Source: JAJAZB01 sp964244295 (GTDB lineage: Bacteria; Bacteroidota; Bacteroidia; Cytophagales; Spirosomataceae). From it: a DNA stretch of 45,493 bases. Below are positions 34,046-41,851 of the stretch, piece after piece. The position numbers were made by a program, and so were the translations under genes. The stretch is from contig CAXTIG010000050.1 of the NCBI GenBank assembly GCA_964244295.1, forward strand, positions 1 through 45,493, given 5' to 3'. Numbering within the stretch: the stretch's first letter is position 1; every line of letters begins with the position of its first letter. Below the pieces are notes generated by a model. That model ran no database searches. It had not been told where the DNA came from and was given only the letters and a program-made list of their open reading frames with translations.

Positions 34046-37000
34046 ATGAAAATAAGTATCCGTTTTTTTCCTTTCTTCCTCCTGTTCCTCGCCCTCGCCG
34101 CCTGCAAGACCAAGCCACACGAAGCCCCCCTCTTCACCCAACTCTATTCGACCAAAACGGCCGTCGGTTTCCGCAACGACCTGCCCGCGACCGACAAGTT
34201 CAACATCCTCGAATACCTCTACTACTACAACGGCGGCGGCGTGGCGGCGGGCGATGTCAACAACGACGGCCTCCCCGACCTGTACCTCGTGTCCAATCGG
34301 GGTAAGAACAAGCTTTACCTCAACAAAGGAAATTTTCAATTTGAAGACGCCACCGAGAAAGCGGGCCTGGGCGGCTTCGCCGACTGGCAAACCGGCGTAA
34401 CGATGGCCGACGTAAACGGCGACGGCTGGCTCGATGTGTACGTCTGCGCCGTGAGCAACTACAAAGGCCTGGAAGGGTCCAACGAATTGTACATCAACAA
34501 TCAGAACGGGACGTTTTCGGAAAAAGCCGCCGAATACGGCCTTGACTTTCAAGGCTTCTCGACCCAGGCCACCTTTTTCGACTACGACCACGACGGCGAT
34601 CTCGACTGCTACCTGCTCAACCACGCCGTCCACACCTCGCGTTCCTACGACCGCGTCAGCGCCCGTAAACTCCGCGATAATTCGGCGGGGGATGTTCTGT
34701 TTAGGAATGACCAAAAAGCCCCCCCCGCCCGTTCCACGGCGGGGGGGGCTTTGCATTTCGTAAATGTCTCCGAACAGGCCGGTATCTACGGCGCGCTGAT
34801 GGGCTACGGGCTGGGCGTGGTGGCGGCGGATTTTAACAACGACGGCTGGGAGGATTTATACGTCTCCAACGATTTTCACGAAGACGATTACCTGTATCTG
34901 AACCAGAAAAACGGGACGTTTCGGGAATCCATCCGCGAGCAGATGGGCCACACCAGCCGCTTTTCGATGGGTTGTGACGCCGCCGACGTCAACAACGACG
35001 GCTTCCCCGACTTGATGAGCCTCGATATGTACCCCGCCGACGAGACCGTAGAAAAATCCTCGGCGGGCGAAGATTCCTACGATATTTTCCTGTACAAACT
35101 CGACTACGGTTACCACTACCAGTTTAGCCGCAATTGCCTGCAAATCAATCAGCAGGGTCAACGCTTCAGCGACGTAGCCGCCTTCGCGGGCGTGGCCGCC
35201 ACCGACTGGAGTTGGGCACCGCTGCTGGCCGATTTCGACCTCGATGGCCAGAAGGATTTGTTCATCACCAACGGCATCGTCAAGCGGCCCAACGACCTCG
35301 ATTACATCAAGTTTGTCAACACTGACTCGGTGAAGTACCAGATTTCGGAGATGCAGACTAAGAAATTTGACCAGCCCTCACTGGCCATGATGCCCGACGG
35401 GCGGGTTCACAACTACGCCTTCCGGGGTACGAAGAGCGGGCGGTTTGAAGACCGGTCGGAAGCCTGGGGGTTTACCGAAGCCAACTATTCCAACGGCTCG
35501 GCCTACGCCGATTTGGATGGGGACGGCGACCTGGATTTGGTAACCAACGACCTCAACGGCCCGGCAGGAATTTTTCAAAACAACGCCCGAAAAAGTACCA
35601 CCGACACCAGCGGGGGGCATTTTTTGAAGCTGAAACTCCAGGGCGAAGGCGGCAATCGCTTCGGACTGGGCGCGAGGGTGGTAATCAAAACCGGAGATTC
35701 CAGTCAAACCCAGCAACTCACCGCCACCCGTGGTTTTCTTTCCAGTGTGGAACCCATGTTGCTGTTTGGCTTGGGAAAAACCACCCGCGTGGACAGCCTG
35801 TTCGTGCTCTGGCCCGACGGGCGGATGGAAGTCCGCACCAACGTGCCGACCAACGCCACCCTGACCCTGAAGCAGGCCGATGCAACCCGAAATTCCGCTG
35901 AATTTCAGTGGGTTCCAACGTCGAAATCACTGTTCAGCGACCGCACGGCGAGCCTGGGTTTTCCCTTCCTTCACCGCGAAAACCGACATTACGATTTCAA
36001 CCGTGAACCACTGGTGCCGTTCATGACCTCGACCGAAGGCCCGCACCTGGCCGTGGGCGACGTGAACGGCGACGGCCTCGACGACGTGTACGCCACCGGA
36101 GGCCGCTACCAGCCCGGTAGTTTATTCGTTCAAAAACCGGATGGTTCCTTCGCCCGGAGTCGCCAGCCCGCTTTCGATGCCGACTCGACGATGGAAGGCG
36201 TGGATGCGGTTTTTTTTGATGCCGATGGCGACAAGGACCTGGATTTGTACGTGGTGAGCGGCGGCAACGAGTATTTCAACAAAATGCCCGAACTCGCCGA
36301 CCGGCTGTACCTCAACGATGGGCGTGGCGGACTAAAGTCCGCCGCTACCACCGCGCTGCCGCCGATGTTCGACAACAAAAGCTGCGTCCGTCCGGCGGAT
36401 TTCGACCGCGACGGCGACCTCGATTTGTTCGTCGGTGGACACGTGGTGGGCTACGCCTACGGCAAAACGCCCAACTCGTACCTGCTCGTCAACGATGGGA
36501 AAGGGGGCTTCACCGACCAAACCACCCGCCTCGCCTCCACCCTGCGCCAGGCCGGGATGGTCACCGACGCCACCTGGGCCGACACGGACAAAGACGGCGA
36601 CCTTGACCTGATGGTAGTCGGTGAATGGATGGAACCTAAGCTATTTTTGAATGAAAAAGGCAAATTTTCAAGCGGAACGCCGCCCGCTCTCAACTCTCAA
36701 CTCTCAACTCTCAATTTAAAAGGTCTCTGGCACGCCGTCGCCGCCGCTGATTTCGACCGCGACGGCGATGTGGACTTCGTACTGGGCAACCTCGGCACCA
36801 ACACCAAACTCCGAAAATCGGGCACGGAATCAGCCTTGCGGATGGTCGTCGGTGACTTTGACAACAGCGGCACCACCGAGCAACTCGTAGCCTACAACCT
36901 CGACGGGCGCTGGTACCCGACGGCCTCGAAAGACGAACTGGCCAAGCAAATGCCGGGTTTGATCAACAAAAAATACACTGAATACCGGAAATTCGCCGGG

Positions 37001-37432
37001 GCTACCCTCGACGATATTTTTGATAAAGGCCAGTTGAAAACGGGCCAGACGATGGAAATCAATGCGTTCGAGTCGATTTATTTAGATAACAAAGGGGGCA
37101 ACCGATTTGAAGCCCGCCCCTTACCTGCCCAGGCCCAGTGGTCGCGGGTGATGACGATGCTGCCCACCGATGCCGACGGCGATGGCCACCTCGACCTGCT
37201 CGTGGGCGGTAATTTTTACGGCGTCAGTCCCTACCAGGGCCGCTACGATGCCAGCCACGGGTTGGTGCTTAAGGGCGATGGAAGAGGAAATTTCAAATCC
37301 CTGACTTTTGCCCAATCGGGTTTTCTGCTCGACGGCGAAGTGCGCGATTTAAAAACCATCCGTAGTTCCAAAGGCCCGCTGGTGCTGGTGGGGCGGAATA
37401 ATTTGCCGGTGCTGGTATTTGAAAAGAACTAA
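34046..37432 (+). CDS. CRTAC1-type FG-GAP/ASPIC-UnbV lipoprotein, paralogue C
   Basis: 1128 residues, ATG start, signal MKISIRFFPFFLLFLALAAC. FG-GAP units VAAGDVNNDGLPDLYLVSN, VTMADVNGDGWLDVYVCAV and LLADFDLDGQKDLFITNG precede the ASPIC/UnbV domain (NRFGLGARVVIKTGD to LFVLWPDGRMEVRT). A second set starts LAVGDVNGDGLDDVYATGG. The linker INKKYTEYRKFAGATLDDIF matches those of A and B. It is the third member of the tandem array and probably shares their surface role. In-frame repeat insertions lie at 34725-34762, 36326-36343 and 36687-36714. No ligand or enzyme activity can be assigned from sequence. Confidence 0.9.
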   Translation: MKISIRFFPFFLLFLALAACKTKPHEAPLFTQLYSTKTAVGFRNDLPATDKFNILEYLYYYNGGGVAAGDVNNDGLPDLYLVSNRGKNKLYLNKGNFQFEDATEKAGLGGFADWQTGVTMADVNGDGWLDVYVCAVSNYKGLEGSNELYINNQNGTFSEKAAEYGLDFQGFSTQATFFDYDHDGDLDCYLLNHAVHTSRSYDRVSARKLRDNSAGDVLFRNDQKAPPARSTAGGALHFVNVSEQAGIYGALMGYGLGVVAADFNNDGWEDLYVSNDFHEDDYLYLNQKNGTFRESIREQMGHTSRFSMGCDAADVNNDGFPDLMSLDMYPADETVEKSSAGEDSYDIFLYKLDYGYHYQFSRNCLQINQQGQRFSDVAAFAGVAATDWSWAPLLADFDLDGQKDLFITNGIVKRPNDLDYIKFVNTDSVKYQISEMQTKKFDQPSLAMMPDGRVHNYAFRGTKSGRFEDRSEAWGFTEANYSNGSAYADLDGDGDLDLVTNDLNGPAGIFQNNARKSTTDTSGGHFLKLKLQGEGGNRFGLGARVVIKTGDSSQTQQLTATRGFLSSVEPMLLFGLGKTTRVDSLFVLWPDGRMEVRTNVPTNATLTLKQADATRNSAEFQWVPTSKSLFSDRTASLGFPFLHRENRHYDFNREPLVPFMTSTEGPHLAVGDVNGDGLDDVYATGGRYQPGSLFVQKPDGSFARSRQPAFDADSTMEGVDAVFFDADGDKDLDLYVVSGGNEYFNKMPELADRLYLNDGRGGLKSAATTALPPMFDNKSCVRPADFDRDGDLDLFVGGHVVGYAYGKTPNSYLLVNDGKGGFTDQTTRLASTLRQAGMVTDATWADTDKDGDLDLMVVGEWMEPKLFLNEKGKFSSGTPPALNSQLSTLNLKGLWHAVAAADFDRDGDVDFVLGNLGTNTKLRKSGTESALRMVVGDFDNSGTTEQLVAYNLDGRWYPTASKDELAKQMPGLINKKYTEYRKFAGATLDDIFDKGQLKTGQTMEINAFESIYLDNKGGNRFEARPLPAQAQWSRVMTMLPTDADGDGHLDLLVGGNFYGVSPYQGRYDASHGLVLKGDGRGNFKSLTFAQSGFLLDGEVRDLKTIRSSKGPLVLVGRNNLPVLVFEKN
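34725..34762. repeat. In-frame palindrome, paralogue C loop 2
   Basis: AAAGCCCCCCCCGCC (34725-34739) and GGCGGGGGGGGCTTT (34748-34762) pair perfectly with an 8-nt loop. It is read as KAPPARSTAGGAL between LFRND and HFVNVSEQAG, the same loop as the 36-bp-stem palindrome in paralogue A. Confidence 0.85.
36326..36343. repeat. In-frame GGCGGACT/AGTCCGCC palindrome in paralogue C
   Basis: A perfect 8-bp-arm palindrome around AA, followed by GCTACCACC. It is read as GGLKSAATT after DRLYLNDGR. It resembles the GCGGATT/AATCCGC hairpin at the glycosyltransferase stop. Confidence 0.65.
36687..36714 (+). repeat. CTCTCAA x4 array in frame, paralogue C loop 3
   Basis: Four exact 7-base units are read as NSQLSTLN before LKGLWHAVAAADFDRDGD, at the same loop as the ACCATTC repeat of paralogue A. 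A change in copy number would shift the frame unless three units change together. Confidence 0.8.
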
Positions 37433-37450
37433 TAAAATCTCTTTGAACCT

Positions 37451-37650
37451 GTCATTGCCGAGTACAGGCTAGAAAACCTCGTTTCACTCGTTTTTTTAGC
37501 CTGCACTTGGCAATCCCCTCCCGGAGACCGAAGCGCTCAAGCCGAGAATTGTTCTTTCCCAGCGTTAATTTTGGTCTCCAGGAGGGGATTGCCGCGCTCC
37601 GGTTTGAAAACGGCGTTTCACTTGGTTTTCAAACCTCCGCTCGCAATGAC
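37451..37650. repeat. Large nested palindrome, GTCATTGCGAG family, copy 2
   Basis: Inner arms 37509-37529 and 37573-37593 pair with one mismatch and share GCAATCCCCTCCCGGAGACC with copy 1 at 5605-5624. Outer ends are GTCATTGCCGAG (37451) and the complement CTCGCAATGAC (37640-37650). Side hairpins (GGCTAGAAAAC / GTTTTTTTAGCC and GGTTTGAAAAC / GTTTTCAAACC) give a branched shape. It separates paralogue C from the NagB-like gene. Confidence 0.85.
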
Positions 37651-37673
37651 GCGACTTGGAAAGCTTATTTTCT

Positions 37674-38414
37674 ATGACTCTCCAAATCCTCCCCCACTAC
37701 GAAGCCCTCTCCGCCGCCGCCGCCGCCGTCATTGCCGCCGTGGTGCGTAACAAGCCCGATGCGACGCTTTGCCTGGCTTCGGGCAACACCCCGGAAGGCA
37801 CCTTCCGCCACCTCGTGCGGATGGCCGCCGACGGCGATCCCGATTTCAGCCGGGTCACGTTCATCGGACTGGACGAGTGGGTGGGCATCGCCCCCGACAA
37901 TCCCGGCAGTTGTTACCGGGCCGTGGCCGACCACCTGTTCGTGCCGATGGGCGTACGCCCGGAGCAAATCTGTTTTTTCAACGCCCTGTCCGACGACCTG
38001 CCCGCCGAGTGCCGCCGCATTGACGCGGTGATTGCCGAACGCGGCGGGCTGGACCTGCTGCTGTTGGGCGTGGGGATGAACGGCCACCTGGCCCTCAACG
38101 AGCCGGGTACCGCCTGGAACCTGCGTTGCCATGTTGTCTCCCTCGCCGAAACCACGATGACCGTGGGCCAGAAGTATTTTCAGGAAAATACGCCCTTGAG
38201 CCAGGGCATCACCATCGGCTTGCGCTACGCGCAGGAAGCCGGGCAGACGATCCTGATTGCCAGCGGCAAGGGCAAGGCAGGCATTCTGAAAAAAGCGTTG
38301 GAAGAACCGCCCACGGAAGCGGTGCCCGCCAGTTTGTTTCAGACGCTGGAACGCGGTTGGGTGCTGCTGGATGAAGACGCAGGGGGGGAGTTGAAAGCAG
38401 TCTCGAAGCCGTGA
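37674..38414 (+). CDS. NagB-family sugar-phosphate isomerase/deaminase
   Basis: The 246-residue protein matches glucosamine-6-phosphate deaminase/6-phosphogluconolactonase folds: phosphate loop LCLASGNTPEGTFRHL, FIGLDEWVGI with Asp67, and LLGVGMNGHLALNEPG with His138 and Glu143. These align at the right spacing with E. coli NagB Asp72, His143 and Glu148. The residue matching NagB Asp141 is Asn136, as in some galactosamine-6-phosphate isomerase-like proteins by my recollection. It would isomerise and deaminate an amino-sugar phosphate in the cytoplasm, fitting the SusCD locus and its DeoR-type regulator. The ATG at 37674 is preferred to a TTG at 37656. A branched repeat lies upstream, so cotranscription with paralogue C is uncertain. 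Confidence 0.85.
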   Translation: MTLQILPHYEALSAAAAAVIAAVVRNKPDATLCLASGNTPEGTFRHLVRMAADGDPDFSRVTFIGLDEWVGIAPDNPGSCYRAVADHLFVPMGVRPEQICFFNALSDDLPAECRRIDAVIAERGGLDLLLLGVGMNGHLALNEPGTAWNLRCHVVSLAETTMTVGQKYFQENTPLSQGITIGLRYAQEAGQTILIASGKGKAGILKKALEEPPTEAVPASLFQTLERGWVLLDEDAGGELKAVSKP

Positions 38415-38425
38415 AATAGAAAATA

Positions 38426-38528
38426 AAAAAAGGCTGTCATCCTGGAAGGACCTTGTTGGACTACCGCTTAGTTTCCTGAAAGAGGAACGGTAGTCCAACA
38501 AGGTCCTTCCAGGATGACAGCCTTTTTT
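38426..38528. terminator. 41-bp-stem palindrome between convergent genes
   Basis: Arms 38426-38466 and 38488-38528 are perfect 41-nt complements carrying GGCTGTCATCCTGGAAGGAC, with a 21-nt loop and A/T runs at both ends. It lies between the stops of the NagB-like and S8 peptidase genes and should end both transcripts. The GTCATCC start resembles the GTCATCCCGACG family. Confidence 0.85.
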
Positions 38529-38547
38529 CTTGCAATTTTTCAAAACC

Positions 38548-40077
38548 TCACTGCACCGCCGAATTCAACGCCGTTTCCACGTTGATTTTTCCCCAACCCA
38601 GTTTAGCGTTTCGGTTGGGGTAGTAGCTGGCCGAGGCTTTCAGTTTGTTCAAAACCTGAGCGCGGGTCAGGTTCGGAAATTTGGCCCAAACCAGCGCCGC
38701 CATGGCCGCCGTGCTGCTGGTAGCCACCGACGAACCGCCCACCGTCGAGGGTACATTGCCACTCATGGCCAGGCTGAGGCCGTGGCGGTTCGAGCCGGTT
38801 TTTTCCATCACCGTCACAAATTCCACCTTCGAGCCGTCGTGGCAGGCGTCGCATTTTTGCATCACGGCTTCTTTCACGCCCGTCACGGCCACGCACTCGG
38901 TGAGGGTAGCGGGGAAAATCACGCCGAACCAGGAGGTAAAATCGACTGAAGTCCCCGCCGCCGCGAAAATCAACTTGCCCCGGTTGTAGGCGTAGCGGAT
39001 AGCATCGGTTAGTTGCCCGTTCGACGTCACGCGGCCCAGGCTCAGGCTGATGATGCGCACATTGGCGTTGTTGCCCGCCAACACGAAAGCATCCGACACG
39101 CCCTTCACCTCCCGGCTTTCGTCGATCATCACGTCGGCAGCGGCCCGCACGCTCACCAGGCTGGCCCCGTAGGCAATACCCACCGTGCTGCCGTCGGTGC
39201 CACGCGGCCCGCCCGCCGTGCCGAGCATCGAAGTGCCGTGTCCGCACAAATCGGCGGGGGTTTCGACCGGGCCAGTCGTCCCCCCGGCCCGTGGCAACGT
39301 TACGAGTTTGGTGATGGCACGCCCCCCGGAACTACCCTGCGTAAACTGGCTCCCCAGTTTTGCCTGGTCGGGGCTGCACCCGGAGTCGATCACCTGAATC
39401 GTGATGCCCGCCCCGCTGCTCTGCGCCCAGGCCTGCGGAATGTTGTGGTAGGGTAGGTTCCAGGAAACCTTGCCGTTGGGTGTGGTGGTGGTGTAGTCGC
39501 TGCCCGCCACGAGGTTCGTCACAGGGGTGTTGCTGTCACAGCCACTGCCCGCCTGGGTTCGGGCGGCGGCGGCACCCGGTTCGTACCCCATCGGCTCGGC
39601 GTAGCGCACCAGGTTGGAAGCCCGCAGTTTGCGGAAGGTGGCCGAATTTTCAAGCCGCACGTTCAGCACGGGCAACACGCTTTCTTCAAAAACCAGCAAT
39701 TCTTCACGTTTCAGCGCCGGGCGGGTTTTGCGCTCTTCCTCAAAAACCAGGTCGAGTACGGCCTGCCGGGCGGCTTTCCAGGCCGGGGCCTCCACGTCGA
39801 GGGTGTGTAACTGGTCGCGGAAATCGCCGGTACCGCCCGCCGGACGGTAGCCGACCGACAGCACGTGATCGGACTGCGCGGCGGCGCTCCAGGCTTGCTC
39901 GTCGGAGGCCATGGTCCACTCGAACCGGCCTTCGGTCTGGAGTTTCTGGCGAATCAGCGCGTCGAGTTGTTGGGTGGGAATGAGCGCCGGTTGAAGGCGC
40001 GCGTCGGGGGCATCGGAACCGGGCTGGCAAGCCGCCAGCAGCCCGGCCAGCAGGGCGAGGGCGTAGGTATTTTTCAT
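38548..40077 (-). CDS. Subtilisin-like S8 serine peptidase, lipoprotein
   Basis: The 509-residue protein has a lipoprotein signal MKNTYALALLAGLLAAC, a helical propeptide-like region (about 30-160, with EEERKTRPALKREELLVFEE) and an S8 domain. The triad is Asp231 (QVIDSGCSP), His280 (LCGHGTSMLG) and Ser450 (GGSSVATSSTAAM). The oxyanion-hole Asn expected in an AAAGN motif is replaced: the sequence reads FAAAGTSVDF with Thr376. An extra CDACH motif (about 409-413) could bind a metal or form a disulfide. It is exported and lipid-anchored, and probably a protease or an inactive relative. It is transcribed away from the vanadium-haloperoxidase-like gene and converges on the NagB-like gene. Confidence 0.88.
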   Translation of the reverse strand: MKNTYALALLAGLLAACQPGSDAPDARLQPALIPTQQLDALIRQKLQTEGRFEWTMASDEQAWSAAAQSDHVLSVGYRPAGGTGDFRDQLHTLDVEAPAWKAARQAVLDLVFEEERKTRPALKREELLVFEESVLPVLNVRLENSATFRKLRASNLVRYAEPMGYEPGAAAARTQAGSGCDSNTPVTNLVAGSDYTTTTPNGKVSWNLPYHNIPQAWAQSSGAGITIQVIDSGCSPDQAKLGSQFTQGSSGGRAITKLVTLPRAGGTTGPVETPADLCGHGTSMLGTAGGPRGTDGSTVGIAYGASLVSVRAAADVMIDESREVKGVSDAFVLAGNNANVRIISLSLGRVTSNGQLTDAIRYAYNRGKLIFAAAGTSVDFTSWFGVIFPATLTECVAVTGVKEAVMQKCDACHDGSKVEFVTVMEKTGSNRHGLSLAMSGNVPSTVGGSSVATSSTAAMAALVWAKFPNLTRAQVLNKLKASASYYPNRNAKLGWGKINVETALNSAVQ

Positions 40078-40234
40078 ACTTGTTTAAAAAAAAGGATGGA
40101 GGTTACTTCTTGTCCGAAAGGTACCTTTTTCCGGTTTTAAGCGGTTGATTTTCTGAAATACTCTTAAAAAAAGACTTGATTTCGGGTGCGGGAGAAAGCG
40201 GGTTTTTCGTTTTAGGGCATAGGGAAATTATGCG

Positions 40235-40242
40235 TAGTTTTG
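40235..40242 (+). promoter_or_regulatory. Candidate -7 element for the haloperoxidase-like gene
   Basis: TAGTTTTG fits TAnnTTTG, with TTTTAG at the -33 distance (not a perfect TTTG). The ATG follows 33 bases later. The gap between the divergent genes (40078-40274) holds no other clear site. Confidence 0.45.
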
Positions 40243-40274
40243 TAGTCCTTACCTACTCACCGAATCGTTTAAAA

Positions 40275-41630
40275 ATGAAGAGCACCGCGCTCTTTTTGCT
40301 CCTGGCCGGGCTGCTGCTCACGCTGGGATGCCGAAAGAAACCCGACGAATACAACCCCACCGCCGCCAATCCCGAAGCCATCCGCCAAGCCGAGCGCCGC
40401 CTGACCGACATCATCATCCACGACATTTTCTCGCCCCCCGTGGCCAGCCGGATTTACGCGTATTCAAGTTTAGCGGCGTACGAGGCCATGCTGCCCGGCT
40501 CGGCGCAACACCGCTCGCTGGCGGGACAACTGAATGGCTTCGGCGCGGGTCCCCAGCCCGAATCGGGGCGGGAATATTGCTACCCACTGGCCAGTGTGCG
40601 GGCTTTTCTGACGGTGGGCCGGGCCATGACCTTCAGCGCCGACCGCCTCGATGAATTCGAGGTGAAGTTTTACAAACAATACCAGGAAGCGGGCGTTCCC
40701 TCCGACGTGTTCGAGCGCTCGATGGCCTACGGGGAAGCCGTGGGCAAGCACGTGCTGGCCTACTCCGGCAAGGACAATTACAAGCAAACGCGGGGATTTA
40801 AGTACACCGTGACCAACGAAAATGGGCAGTGGGTACCCACGCCACCCGCGTACATGGATGCCGTGGAGCCGCTCTGGCGCAACATTCGGCCCTTCACGCT
40901 CGACTCGGCGGCGCAGTTCGTCCCTCTGCGGCCTCCGGCGTTCAACCCCGACAAAGCCAGCGCTTTTCAAAAAGGACTGACCCAGGTGTACGAAACGGTC
41001 AAAAACCTGACCGAGGAGCAACGCGAAATCGCCAGTTTCTGGGATTGCAACCCATTTAAAATGAACGTGCAAGGTCACGCCATGTTTGCCACCAAAAAAA
41101 TGAGTCCGGGCGGGCATTGGATGCGCATTGCCAGCCTGACGACCCGGGCCAAAAAAGCCGATTTTTACCAAACGGTAGAGGTGTATACGCTCACCTCGCT
41201 GGCCCTGTTCGACGGCTTCATCGCCTGCTGGGACGAAAAATACCGCTCCTGCCGGGTGCGCCCGGAGTCGGTCATCAACGCCACCCTCGACCGCGACTGG
41301 CAGCCGCTGCTGCAAACGCCGCCCTTCCCCGAATACCCCAGCGGGCACAGTGTCATTTCCAACTCCGCCAGCCTGGCCCTGACCAAGCTATTCGGCGAGA
41401 ATTGCGCCTTCGCCGACTCCTCGGAAGTAAGCTACGGCCTGCCCGTGCGGAATTTTCCCTCGTTCAAAGCCGCCGCGCAGGAAGCCGCCATCAGCCGACT
41501 TTACGGCGGCATTCACTACGCCTCGGCCATCGACGAGGGTGCCGACCAGGGCCGGAAAGTGGGGGCCTGGGTGTTGAGCCAGGTCCACACGCGCAAAGTT
41601 GAAGCGCCGAAAACGGTAGCGGCGAAGTGA
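40275..41630 (+). CDS. Vanadium-dependent haloperoxidase/PAP2-superfamily lipoprotein
   Basis: The 451-residue lipoprotein (MKSTALFLLLAGLLLTLGC) has the vanadate/phosphate pocket of the PAP2 superfamily. Lys322 and Arg329-Pro330 form KxxxxxxRP, Ser356-Gly357-His358 lie in EYPSGHSVIS, and Arg408 and His414 lie in SRLYGGIHYASAID. Such proteins are either vanadium haloperoxidases or acid phosphatases; the sequence alone does not decide. The ATG at 40275 gives the signal peptide. By my recollection, genes of this type are often found near FG-GAP/CRTAC1-type genes in Bacteroidota, and three of those lie nearby here, though an S8 peptidase gene intervenes. A GTCATCCCGACG palindrome follows the stop. 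Confidence 0.85.
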   Translation: MKSTALFLLLAGLLLTLGCRKKPDEYNPTAANPEAIRQAERRLTDIIIHDIFSPPVASRIYAYSSLAAYEAMLPGSAQHRSLAGQLNGFGAGPQPESGREYCYPLASVRAFLTVGRAMTFSADRLDEFEVKFYKQYQEAGVPSDVFERSMAYGEAVGKHVLAYSGKDNYKQTRGFKYTVTNENGQWVPTPPAYMDAVEPLWRNIRPFTLDSAAQFVPLRPPAFNPDKASAFQKGLTQVYETVKNLTEEQREIASFWDCNPFKMNVQGHAMFATKKMSPGGHWMRIASLTTRAKKADFYQTVEVYTLTSLALFDGFIACWDEKYRSCRVRPESVINATLDRDWQPLLQTPPFPEYPSGHSVISNSASLALTKLFGENCAFADSSEVSYGLPVRNFPSFKAAAQEAAISRLYGGIHYASAIDEGADQGRKVGAWVLSQVHTRKVEAPKTVAAK

Positions 41631-41643
41631 AGTGGTGAGTTGC

Positions 41644-41782
41644 GAAAAACGGGGTTGTCATCCCGACGTAGGAGGGATCTTGTCGGGATAGCGAATACTT
41701 GGCTACCGGCAATCGATTCGGAGGGCTAACGAGCGGAACGCCGCCCGGATTCTCCTACGTCGGGATGACAACCCCGTTTTTC
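41644..41782. repeat. Long inverted repeat, GTCATCCCGACG family, copy 3
   Basis: Perfect 31-nt arms (41644-41674 and 41752-41782) contain GTTGTCATCCCGACGTAGGA. The longer loop (77 nt) keeps GCGAATACTTGGCTACCGG, matching the loops of copies 1 and 2. It lies between the haloperoxidase-like and ABC genes. Confidence 0.88.
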
Positions 41783-41807
41783 ACCACTCACCAACTTACA
41801 CTTTATG

Positions 41808-41840
41808 ACGGGCGGTTTGTCATCCCGACAAGCCGCCCGT
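41808..41840 (+). repeat. Short hairpin with an embedded GTCATCCCGAC fragment
   Basis: ACGGGCGG (41808-41815) and CCGCCCGT (41833-41840) pair, with a second inner stem TTGTC/GACAA. It lies 11 bases before the ABC ATPase start and may affect initiation or be a truncated repeat. Confidence 0.6.
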
Positions 41841-41851
41841 TCTTTTGCCCC

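Noticed and set aside
36687..36714. CTCTCAA x4 array as a phase-variation switch
   Set aside because: The array is short, and the frame is intact here; without strain comparison, switching is speculation. It is kept only as an in-frame repeat.
38426..38528. The 41-bp-stem palindrome as a fourth GTCATCCCGACG element
   Set aside because: It shares only GTCATCC at the arm end; the loop is 21 nt and lacks the conserved CGAAcACTTGG, so it is listed as a terminator-like palindrome.
40835..41059. Haloperoxidase call for the PAP2-type lipoprotein as certain
   Set aside because: Vanadium haloperoxidases and acid phosphatases share the pocket residues, so only the superfamily is claimed.
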